A stretch of 24,786 bases of DNA, taken from IMG/VR virus record IMGVR_UViG_3300042559_001495, positions 1 to 24,786 of that record, one strand, 5' to 3'. Source of the stretch: a virus. Positions 9,801 to 13,880 of this stretch are shown in pieces. Positions within the stretch are counted from its first letter, which is position 1. Every line of letters starts with the position of its first letter. The position numbers and the translations under genes are program-made. Below the pieces are notes generated by a model. It was not told the origin of the DNA. It was given only the letters and a program-made list of their open reading frames with translations, and did no database searches.

Positions 9801-10443
9801 AGAAATTGTTACCTTCAATATAGTTGGTACTGAAGCGTTTGCTGAAATTGTAATAAATGGCGATGAAGTTATTGATGAAGTTATTGATGGACCTATTTCA
9901 TTACCCTGCATAACTCCACCAACTTTTGCAGAACCAATTACAGATGCTAGTGGTAACATTATTAGTATACCAGTGATTGATAATGGATGCCCATATCAAA
10001 ACCCACCAACGATAATAATTCAAGGAAATGGTTATGGAGCAAGAGCTATAGCATTGCTGGATGATAAAGGATATGTTAGTGAGATTAGAGTAACAAAAAC
10101 TGGAGCTAACTATACAAAAAATCTTCCAGATACAAATTTACGTTGTATAATAGATTCATTTACTTTACTATCTCCTGGTAGAGGTTACACTTCACCACCA
10201 ACTGTAATTATCAATGGAGAAAAAGGTATTGCTGAAGCTTTGGTAAATAGTAATGGTTTTGTTTATAGTGTGAGAATACTTGACAGGTCAAAAGAATATT
10301 ATGAAATACCTTCTATTATAATTCAAGGTGGTGGAGGATCTGGAGCAAGAATATTACCAAATATTGTTTGTAGTGATCCTATTGAACTTGAAAATATTGG
10401 TTATGCTAAAATCGGAACTGGTAAATATATTGATTGCCCATAA
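6838..10443 (+). CDS. gp5-like baseplate hub/spike protein with OB-fold and Calx-beta-type extensions
   Basis: 1201 residues. Residues 1-115 form the Gp5 OB-fold: WWIGQVESN, GRYRVRIVGQH, LPWANVMMP, GSVNLQLGNWVLGFYLD and KPIIMGSVG, which join gp27 to the spike. No T4 lysozyme catalytic pattern is visible after it. Instead there is a helical middle (about 215-480) ending in a Cys-rich patch (C441, then the KKECTECD stretch near 455). A Calx-beta-like domain follows (about 535-620). Three related beta-sandwich repeats (about 683-1005) carry the motif EGE-[ST]-I-[IV] and NV-[SE]-DGT. A C-terminal part (about 1025-1185) has repeated PPT-[IV]-I-I-x-G strands. The Calx-beta-like modules would lie outside the tube and may bind calcium or surface polymers; this is inferred. 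The gene ends in TAATG, overlapping the next start by one base. Confidence 0.78.
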   Translation: MDPVLSSLFPVHQIGADGFNWWIGQVESNKNDDPKNSGRYRVRIVGQHLKSCDATSSEELPWANVMMPVTSPWSDGGVTGGSVNLQLGNWVLGFYLDNDKQKPIIMGSVGHTAGATLLKNVEEDPNPGETCKSFTTFLSPDRDPYQHEPLPESEKTNPSTNTNTNENKNTTIGQAGLPANAVPNQNAANFYALFAQNSSNNPNGAKICVEIADPKCGSESDLKGRLTSIVGDMLANTQQSGGQLGDFYVSKVNGELNRYVDIGRYHVNRAIRLVKSFIARVKGELIKLIREGIDKLIDTALYAKVPDKDEFGNTNTGPINPDLGIKPFTPITKKESRLKKIQEFLDKVLEDLGCSIEDITEKMSQWITDTLMRYLMQAFNAATCLIDGLVNGIINQLIGYLEELISLVMGPLQQLLSTAASPLNLVGSAINTVLGMLGISCDGASEKCQKIKKECTECDVEETEDWLDKLIDSIESGELAGDSVCSEAKQFVKQKRTKVFAVGGIFKPPVDNNIPGATLGPKNEVLDTTINTISYRCSDVTVVEGNKAVFEIIRSGNISYPSSISYNITNFTAKYGEDYIGTTSGVIGFSSGQKKKTISVLTLRDNKKEDVEEFRISFKSNTVAEQIRPRFPDGNVFRCLITNFNNFTTNKNIADSVRSTPVKNTLVLPTSEPITRQKPLEYPTYKITSDKNFYVNGETIVFTINTKNVSNNTEINYEISGSISSNDIEQNLTGSITIFDDVATLEVKTINDSEVTNETLTLSLNGINVSKSVLILGDSQTDIQTPVYNIEADKEVVSEGESIIYTISTLNVSDGTELNYTFSGNEITINDIIIDENDQNNIYNVTPSSENNLVGSVKVFNNKSIIKVKVSEDNVLEKSELLTLSIDGVGVSSNVIILANLNEQVQEDPGITIEVTSDKFSYNEGETIIYNITTTNVEDGTIFSYALFGNNISEDDFVNKSFYGSFTVVENSAKVYVGIEKDLILEQEEIVTFNIVGTEAFAEIVINGDEVIDEVIDGPISLPCITPPTFAEPITDASGNIISIPVIDNGCPYQNPPTIIIQGNGYGARAIALLDDKGYVSEIRVTKTGANYTKNLPDTNLRCIIDSFTLLSPGRGYTSPPTVIINGEKGIAEALVNSNGFVYSVRILDRSKEYYEIPSIIIQGGGGSGARILPNIVCSDPIELENIGYAKIGTGKYIDCP
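8884..9860 (+). repeat. Three tandem beta-sandwich protein repeats in the gp5-like gene
   Basis: Units start near 8884, 9193 and 9568. Each has a [TA]-[SD]-[DK] opening, then GE[ST]I[IV][FY], N-V-x-[DN] with T-E-[LI]-N-Y or similar, and an E-x-E or E-L-L-T closing strand. Units are about 100-125 codons and clearly diverged in DNA sequence. They resemble Calx-beta-type domains of large cyanobacterial and phage surface proteins. Confidence 0.7.
9913..10380 (+). repeat. Short PPT-type beta repeats at the gp5-like C-terminus
   Basis: The pattern [NS]PPT[IV]IIxGxGxGA followed by a G-[YF]-V-x-[ES]-[IV]-R segment and a Gly-x-x-Tyr turn recurs. Clear copies are near 10003-10120 and 10183-10290, with a variant near 10309-10360. 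This suggests a repetitive beta domain. Confidence 0.6.
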
Positions 10444-11630
10444 TGTCTACTAATCAACCGTTATCTACTGAAACAGATAAAGCAGTAAAAGGAGAACTCC
10501 CAAAAGGCGAAGGGGAATATTCTGGATGGGCTGGTGGTCCAGAAGTAGAATATTTCAAACAACTTACTAAAGATATATCTTTTTCTGCATATAAATTTCC
10601 TGATGGTTCAACTGGAGCTGCCCTTTACTCTAAAGCCTGGGCTTTTCATGCTGACAATAATAATAATTTTATTTTTACAGCAGGTCCACCATCACAAGGT
10701 GGGTGTGGAGGAAAACTGATACAAAAAACAGAAGCTATTGTCCAGCAAACTGGTTCTGTTAGTACTCATGTAACAGGAAGGAAAGAAGATGGAGTTGTTG
10801 ATAAAAAAGTTAAAGATGGTGATGTTGAAGAATCAAAACTTCCAGCTTATTCACTAAAAGTAGAGGGTGATATTTTTATTGAATCTGTTGGTGGAGAAGT
10901 TGCTTTAAAGGGAGATGTAATTACTTTAAATGCATTGAACACATTGAATTTGAAGTCTGGGAAAGATATTAATATTCAAGCAGGAGATAATAGTGGAAAA
11001 GTAACTATTAATTGTAGTAAATATGATTTAAACGCAGCATTTTTTAATAAAAATGTAACTGGAGGTGAGTATTCAAAAGGCTCTGGTGAAAATGAAGTAG
11101 AACAATATAATTCTGGATCTACTACTACATTATCAACTCCAGGAAGTGTTAATTATGTAGTCAATGGTGACTATACAGTTGGGGTTAAAGGAGATTACAA
11201 ACAAATAGTTGATAAAAATTATAGCATAGAATCTAAAAAAGATTATGCTATAAAAATTGATGGTGACTATTCGATGGAAGTTGGCGGAAAGGCTAAAACA
11301 ATTTTCAACGGAGTTAATAAACAATCCACTCAAAAAGAAGCTTATCTTATGAAAATAGGTGCTTCTACTAAAAATATTCCTGGATTTTTAATTGATTCAG
11401 ATTCTCAAGTTAAAATACAAACAGCTATGGATGGAATTGTTGTAGAAACTTCCAAGCAAACAAGTAAACTAGAATTAAATCAAAAAGAATTTATAGTTTC
11501 TGTTGGCAAAAAAATGGGAGAGTTAGCAATTAACCAATTAGAAAGTAAACTATCGTTTGGTCAAACTGCTTCTATTTCAATGAGTGCATCAAAAACTAGC
11601 ATTAAAGGTACGGCTATCTATTTGAACTAA
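10443..11630 (+). CDS. Beta-helical spike/needle protein (gp5 C-terminal or VgrG-like)
   Basis: 395 residues from the ATG at 10443, which shares one base with the gp5-like stop (TAATG). A TTG nine bases upstream is open in frame but less likely. The N-terminal 90 residues include GGPEVEYFKQ and a Gly-rich segment. Residues about 135-300 are a chain of short beta strands with hydrophilic turns, including GDVITLNALNTLNLKSGKDI and repeated GDY steps (GDYTVGVKGDY, GDYSMEVGG). This is the pattern of the triple-stranded beta-helix at the tip of T4 gp5 and VgrG. Position directly after the OB-fold gene suggests a spike built from two polypeptides, OB-fold and needle. This is the last gene before the tRNA island. 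Role inferred from fold pattern and order. Confidence 0.68.
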   Translation: MSTNQPLSTETDKAVKGELPKGEGEYSGWAGGPEVEYFKQLTKDISFSAYKFPDGSTGAALYSKAWAFHADNNNNFIFTAGPPSQGGCGGKLIQKTEAIVQQTGSVSTHVTGRKEDGVVDKKVKDGDVEESKLPAYSLKVEGDIFIESVGGEVALKGDVITLNALNTLNLKSGKDINIQAGDNSGKVTINCSKYDLNAAFFNKNVTGGEYSKGSGENEVEQYNSGSTTTLSTPGSVNYVVNGDYTVGVKGDYKQIVDKNYSIESKKDYAIKIDGDYSMEVGGKAKTIFNGVNKQSTQKEAYLMKIGASTKNIPGFLIDSDSQVKIQTAMDGIVVETSKQTSKLELNQKEFIVSVGKKMGELAINQLESKLSFGQTASISMSASKTSIKGTAIYLN

Positions 11631-11631
11631 G

Positions 11632-11639
11632 TATAAATA
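11632..11639 (+). promoter_or_regulatory. Late promoter motif TATAAATA
   Basis: A perfect T4-type late promoter box starting two bases after the stop of the needle gene. It could give late transcription of the tRNA island in addition to the sigma70 promoters below. Confidence 0.5.
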
Positions 11640-11661
11640 AATGCACCACGGGCTAGGGGGG

Positions 11662-11690
11662 TTGACAAACCAAAGTTTTCGTGGTACAAT
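11662..11690 (+). promoter_or_regulatory. Sigma70 promoter P1 (TTGACA-17-TACAAT, extended -10)
   Basis: TTGACA at 11662-11667, a 17-nt spacer, and TACAAT at 11685-11690 preceded by TGG (extended -10). It lies 27 nt before the ATG of a short basic ORF and reads into the tRNA cluster. Host-type promoters of this quality are typical of phage early genes. Confidence 0.8.
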
Positions 11691-11716
11691 AAATACATAC
11701 ACGGGTCGAGGAAATC

Positions 11717-11848
11717 ATGAAAGTTCCAAATTGGCAACACCACAGCAAAAAAGAACAGAAGAGGCACCTCAAGCCCCAAGCGTTACGAAGTGCTAAGAAG
11801 CGCAGGCAAGCACTGAAAAACCTCTTGACAGCAACGGGTCGAATATGA
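11717..11848 (+). CDS. Small highly basic protein, 43 aa
   Basis: This short frame starts at ATG 11717 with GAGG 5 nt upstream, a good ribosome binding site, and is the first possible gene after P1. The product has 13 Lys/Arg and 3 His in 43 residues and only one acidic residue, with clusters such as HHSKKEQKRH and AKKRRQ. It is mostly predicted helix with no family I recognise. A small basic early protein could bind RNA or DNA, or a host protein; this is conjecture. Promoter P2 starts inside its 3' end, with the -35 box at 11825. It could also be a leader RNA without a protein. Confidence 0.5.
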   Translation: MKVPNWQHHSKKEQKRHLKPQALRSAKKRRQALKNLLTATGRI

Positions 11849-11854
11849 TACAAT
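11825..11854 (+). promoter_or_regulatory. Sigma70 promoter P2 (TTGACA-18-TACAAT, extended -10)
   Basis: TTGACA 11825-11830, 18-nt spacer, TACAAT 11849-11854 preceded by TGA. It ends 16 nt before the first tRNA, so it should drive the tRNA cluster directly. Confidence 0.8.
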
Positions 11855-11870
11855 ATACAGATAACCACAT

Positions 11871-11945
11871 GGGATTGTTGCTTATTGGTTAAAGCCCACT
11901 GCTTATAACGGTGTGAACGGGGTTCAATTCCCTGCAGTCCTACCA
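11871..11945 (+). tRNA. tRNA-Ile (anticodon UAU)
   Basis: Full cloverleaf: acceptor GGGATTG/CAGTCCT (G1-U72 wobble), D stem GCTT/AAGC, anticodon stem CACTG/CGGTG with loop CTTATAA, T stem CGGGG/CCCTG with loop TTCAATT. Anticodon TAT lies at 11904-11906 and reads AUA. The discriminator A and CCA (11943-11945) are encoded. The host normally reads AUA with a CAU-lysidine tRNA, so UAU is a different solution. The next gene has the same anticodon. Confidence 0.85.
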
Positions 11946-11946
11946 T

Positions 11947-12018
11947 GGGAGTATAGCTTAATGGTTAGAGCGGGCTCCTTATAAGGGCTTAGTCTGGGTT
12001 CAACTCCCAGTATTCCCA
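11947..12018 (+). tRNA. tRNA-Ile (anticodon UAU), second copy type
   Basis: Acceptor GGGAGTA/TATTCCC, D stem GCTT/GAGC, anticodon stem GGCTC/GGGCT with loop CTTATAA, T stem CTGGG/CCCAG. Anticodon TAT lies at 11980-11982. No CCA is encoded. It starts one base after the CCA of the previous tRNA. Stems differ from the first Ile-UAU gene, so this is not a recent duplicate. Confidence 0.82.
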
Positions 12019-12020
12019 TT

Positions 12021-12093
12021 GCTCCTTTAGCTCTCTGGCGAAAGCACCGAACTCATAATTCGGCTAAGGTCGGTTCGATCCCGACAAGGAGCA
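12021..12093 (+). tRNA. tRNA with anticodon CAU (Met, or Ile2 if lysidine-modified)
   Basis: Acceptor GCTCCTT/AAGGAGC, anticodon stem CCGAA/TTCGG with loop CTCATAA, T stem GTCGG/CCGAC. Anticodon CAT lies at 12054-12056. The D arm is short (3 pairs). Elongator Met and Ile2 both use the CTCATAA loop, so identity cannot be fixed by eye. The initiator type is less likely because the acceptor starts with a G-C pair. Confidence 0.82.
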
Positions 12094-12094
12094 C

Positions 12095-12123
12095 TTGACA
12101 ATTTAAGCAACCTATGCTACAAT
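12095..12123 (+). promoter_or_regulatory. Sigma70 promoter P3 (TTGACA-17-TACAAT, extended -10)
   Basis: TTGACA 12095-12100, 17-nt spacer, TACAAT 12118-12123 preceded by TGC. It sits in the 43-bp gap between the CAU tRNA and tRNA-Leu and would transcribe tRNA-Leu, the 90-aa gene and cpeT. Confidence 0.8.
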
Positions 12124-12136
12124 TGTCATATACCAC

Positions 12137-12220
12137 GGGGATGTGGTGGAAGTGGTAGACACACCAGACTTAAAATCTGTTGAGCGTATGCTCGTGGGGG
12201 TTCAAGTCCCCCCGTCCCTA
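12137..12220 (+). tRNA. tRNA-Leu (anticodon UAA)
   Basis: Acceptor GGGGATG/CGTCCCT (G-U at 1-72), anticodon loop CTTAAAA with TAA at 12171-12173, long variable arm GAGC-GTAT-GCTC typical of Leu, T stem GGGGG/CCCCC. The outermost anticodon-stem pair is a C-U mismatch. No CCA. It reads UUA, abundant in these genes. Confidence 0.88.
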
Positions 12221-12222
12221 TT

Positions 12223-12249
12223 CATCCACTAAATATTTCGTAGTGGATG
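12223..12249 (+). promoter_or_regulatory. Perfect 9-bp hairpin between tRNA-Leu and the next start codon
   Basis: CATCCACTA (12223-12231) and TAGTGGATG (12241-12249) form a 9-bp stem with a 9-nt loop. There is no T-run, so it is not a classic terminator. The 3' arm ends four bases before the ATG at 12254 and contains the only GGA-like ribosome site. It could limit translation or be an RNA processing site. Confidence 0.55.
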
Positions 12250-12253
12250 TATC

Positions 12254-12526
12254 ATGAAATACAAATACACATTATCTCAATCTTATGTCTTCTATATGGG
12301 AGAGGTAGTACGTATGTATTTCATACAAGGTGTACCATATACCTTTGATGAACTACCCCAAATAGTTCAAGATCACCCTTCTGTTCAGGCAGAAGCACTT
12401 CAGCATCGTGATTATGATGATGAATGTCTTTACATGGCATCAAATTATTTGGTGACTGAAGCTGCTCATCCACTTATGTTTGAACTTGAAGTTGACAATC
12501 CAGATCTATTGCCAAAAGATGATTGA
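12254..12526 (+). CDS. Hypothetical protein, 90 aa
   Basis: ATG at 12254 with a weak GGA ribosome site that can be buried in the preceding hairpin. In-frame Met codons at residues 15 and 21 are alternative starts. The product is acidic and soluble (DDE and DNP clusters), with no signal peptide or membrane segment. No family recognised. It overlaps the cpeT start by 8 nt, which suggests coupled translation and perhaps a related role. Typical of small uncharacterised cyanophage genes. Confidence 0.62.
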   Translation: MKYKYTLSQSYVFYMGEVVRMYFIQGVPYTFDELPQIVQDHPSVQAEALQHRDYDDECLYMASNYLVTEAAHPLMFELEVDNPDLLPKDD

Positions 12527-13070
12527 AAAATTTAAAGAACTTTTAGTTGGTAAATTTGATAATAAAAGACAAGCATTTTCTTTTCCAAGTAAGTTTGCTT
12601 TTATTAGAATCACGCATATAGATATTGGTAATAATCTTTATTATGGAGAACAAGCTTACAATCATCAACTTCACAGTCCATACAGACAATTTGTTCTTGA
12701 GACAATTCAAGAAGAAAATCAAATTCGTATTATCAACTACGAATTATTAGACAAAGATCAATTTAAAAACTGTCAAAACCTTGACAAAATTGATAGAAGT
12801 ATGCTAAAATTAAAGAGTGGTTGTGACGTTGTTGTAACACAAGATGGTGATTCATTTAAAGGAGGATTGACTGGTTGTGATTGTCATGTTGATTGGATGG
12901 GTAGAGATACTTATCTTCAAAATCAAATTGAACTAACTCCAGATTTTTATTATGTAATTGACAAAGGATTTTGTGCTAAAGATAACCATCAACTTTGGGG
13001 ATCTAAATATGGTAGATTTGAATTTGCAAGAATGCCTCTAAAGCATTGTGGTGATGTACCGCTCTTGTAA
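12519..13070 (+). CDS. cpeT: CpeT/CpcT-family phycobiliprotein lyase-like protein
   Basis: 183 residues from the ATG at 12519, which overlaps the preceding gene by 8 nt. An in-frame Met 13 codons upstream (12480) would lie deep in that gene and is less likely. Family hallmarks: YYGEQAYNHQ (41-50), SPYRQFVLE (53-61), NYELLD (73-78), SGCDVVV (100-106), GCDCH (119-123), LTPDFYYVIDKGF (139-151) and QLWGSKYGRFEFAR (158-171). Cellular CpeT and CpcT attach or help attach phycobilin chromophores to phycobiliprotein cysteines. Cyanophage homologues are known auxiliary genes whose exact activity is uncertain. The family domain ends at about residue 171. The last 11 residues are encoded by DNA that is also the 5' half of tRNA-Thr, and the TAA stop lies in the anticodon loop. 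Probably transcribed early from P3. Confidence 0.85.
   Translation: MIEKFKELLVGKFDNKRQAFSFPSKFAFIRITHIDIGNNLYYGEQAYNHQLHSPYRQFVLETIQEENQIRIINYELLDKDQFKNCQNLDKIDRSMLKLKSGCDVVVTQDGDSFKGGLTGCDCHVDWMGRDTYLQNQIELTPDFYYVIDKGFCAKDNHQLWGSKYGRFEFARMPLKHCGDVPLL
12781..12810 (+). promoter_or_regulatory. Sigma70 promoter P4 inside cpeT (TTGACA-18-TAAAAT, extended -10)
   Basis: TTGACA 12781-12786, 18-nt spacer, TAAAAT 12805-12810 preceded by TGC, the same TATGC context as P3. It lies in coding sequence, so conservation through protein sequence is possible. It could drive tRNA-Thr and the noncoding region beyond. Confidence 0.5.
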
Positions 13071-13104
13071 AGCGGAGAGTTCAGTTCAATTCTGAATAGA
13101 GGCT
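13034..13104 (+). tRNA. tRNA-Thr (anticodon UGU), overlapping the cpeT 3' end
   Basis: Acceptor GCCTCTA/TAGAGGC (7 Watson-Crick pairs), D stem GCAT/ATGT, anticodon stem CCGCT/AGCGG with loop CTTGTAA, T stem TTCAG/CTGAA with loop TTCAATT. Anticodon TGT lies at 13066-13068. Discriminator T; no CCA. Its first 37 bases overlap cpeT. Confidence 0.85.
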
Positions 13105-13153
13105 TCGCTTTCACATGGACTGGAAATATCTGGTCGTAGTGATAGCGTTCAAT

Positions 13154-13242
13154 GTAGGTGCCAAAACCGCTCCTCAGTCCTAGTATTCTGTGTCTGAGTG
13201 AATGTAAAGAGTGGGGACATAGGTAAAGTCCCCAACACCTAC
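13154..13242 (+). ncRNA. Possible multibranched structured RNA
   Basis: GTAGGTG (13154-13160) pairs with CACCTAC (13236-13242) and encloses two hairpins: CTCAG/CTGAG (13173-13177 with 13194-13198) and TGGGGAC/GTCCCCA (13212-13218 with 13228-13234). It fills the gap between tRNA-Thr and a tRNA-like element, where I see no good reading frame. It is not a normal tRNA. P4 or read-through could transcribe it. Bases 13105-13153 show nothing else clear. Confidence 0.35.
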
Positions 13243-13247
13243 CACAA

Positions 13248-13319
13248 CTTCTGGTAGTCTATTGGTAAGGACGGGTGGACAACACACATGGAAACTGGGT
13301 TCGATTCCCAGCCAGGGGA
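13248..13319 (+). pseudogene. Decayed tRNA or tRNA-like element
   Basis: Acceptor CTTCTGG/CCAGGGG (two G-U pairs), D stem GTCT/GGAC with ATTGGTAA loop, and a perfect T arm CTGGG-TTCGATT-CCCAG are intact. The segment between (13273-13294) gives no 5-bp anticodon stem and no loop with U33. It looks like a tRNA that has lost its anticodon arm, or a tRNA-like structure kept for another use. Confidence 0.55.
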
Positions 13320-13349
13320 CGATAGAGGGTAAGCCTCTGTTATATCCTT

Positions 13350-13508
13350 ATGAGGTATATTACGCTTACTCCATCAATAACACCCCTCAAGCCTATCTCC
13401 CATTCACGAGACCAATTTGTTGGCGCCAACAAAAAGGTTTTGGGGATGATGCTCAAACAGAGGGGTCACTACTATATTAACACACATACACACAAGAGAA
13501 AACAATGA
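13350..13508 (+). CDS. Possible small ORF, 52 aa
   Basis: ATG 13350 to TGA 13508; the stop overlaps the next ATG as ATGA. The product is basic with a His/Thr/Lys/Arg-rich tail (THTHKRKQ). No clear ribosome site precedes it and codon use (CTC, CCC, GCC) differs from the AT-rich genes around. An 18-bp palindrome lies inside. It may be real or just open by chance. No family recognised. Confidence 0.3.
   Translation: MRYITLTPSITPLKPISHSRDQFVGANKKVLGMMLKQRGHYYINTHTHKRKQ
13416..13433 (+). promoter_or_regulatory. Perfect 18-bp palindrome
   Basis: TTTGTTGGC/GCCAACAAA with no spacer. The absence of a loop and of a downstream T-run argues against a terminator; two-fold symmetry fits a binding site for a dimeric protein. 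It lies 72 bp before the 70-aa gene. Confidence 0.45.
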
Positions 13509-13717
13509 GTAAAACACCTTACGAACTTCGCTTTGAAATTTTCAAGCAAGCATATAATATGTTGAACGATGAGTTCTGCGTTGATTATGACTTTGCAAGA
13601 ACATGGAATGAAAATTCTATGAACAATGTTAAGATGGATCTTCCTGAGTTTCCATCTCTACGAAAAGTTTTGAAGCAAGCAGAAGTGATTAATGCTTTTG
13701 TAAGTTCAAACCCATAG
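13505..13717 (+). CDS. Hypothetical protein, 70 aa
   Basis: ATG at 13505 after a weak AGAG ribosome site. Soluble, mixed-charge, mostly helical product starting MSKTPYELRFEIFKQAY; no signal peptide or membrane segment. It has the look of the small conserved hypothetical proteins of T4-like cyanophages, but I cannot name a function. It ends three bases before tRNA-Leu(UAG), so it is likely co-transcribed with it and released by tRNA processing. Confidence 0.72.
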   Translation: MSKTPYELRFEIFKQAYNMLNDEFCVDYDFARTWNENSMNNVKMDLPEFPSLRKVLKQAEVINAFVSSNP

Positions 13718-13720
13718 TAT

Positions 13721-13802
13721 GTCGATGTGGCGGAATTGGTAGACGCACTGGGTTTAGGTTCCAGTGTCTTCGGACGTGGGGGTTCAAGTCCCTTCATCGA
13801 CA
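13721..13802 (+). tRNA. tRNA-Leu (anticodon UAG)
   Basis: Acceptor GTCGATG/CATCGAC, anticodon stem CTGGG/TCCAG with loop TTTAGGT and TAG at 13755-13757, a long variable region typical of Leu, and a T-arm with GTTCAAGTC. It reads CUA (and other CUN by wobble). No CCA. Directly followed by a terminator. Confidence 0.88.
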
Positions 13803-13830
13803 TGAATTTGGTTTTTCCAAATTCACTTTT
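13803..13830 (+). terminator. Rho-independent-like terminator after tRNA-Leu(UAG)
   Basis: TGAATTTGG (13803-13811) and CCAAATTCA (13817-13825) form a perfect 9-bp stem with a TTTTT loop, followed by CTTTT. The stem is AT-rich, so efficiency may be modest. It begins the base after the tRNA. Confidence 0.65.
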
Positions 13831-13844
13831 CAGTTACATAAATT

Positions 13845-13880
13845 CGGGAAAAAATTTCCCGCCAAAAAATCGCCAAAAAA
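13845..13880 (+). repeat. Hairpin plus tandem GCCAAAAAA repeats
   Basis: CGGGAAA/TTTCCCG (13845-13851 with 13855-13861) is a 7-bp stem, followed by two copies of GCCAAAAAA 11 bp apart (13861 and 13872). It separates the tRNA-Leu terminator from the 50-aa gene and has no T-run on the + strand. Role unknown. Confidence 0.45.

Noticed and set aside
10434-10442. TTG start for the needle gene
   Set aside because: The ATG at 10443 forms a TAATG junction with the previous stop and needs no rare start.
11653-11946. Minus-strand frame of 97 codons over the promoters and first tRNA
   Set aside because: It is antisense to P1, P2 and a clear tRNA. The protein is Cys/Arg-rich and reads as the complement of tRNA sequence.
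12480-12518. Longer cpeT start at 12480
   Set aside because: It would overlap the 90-aa gene by 47 nt. The ATG at 12519 gives the normal family N-terminus.
12958-12985. Another TTGACA inside cpeT (near 12958)
   Set aside because: The best -10 at the right spacing is GATAAC, too weak to call.
13262-13480. Frame starting at TTG over the tRNA-like element
   Set aside because: It needs a TTG start, lacks a ribosome site and runs through the D and T arms of the tRNA-like element.
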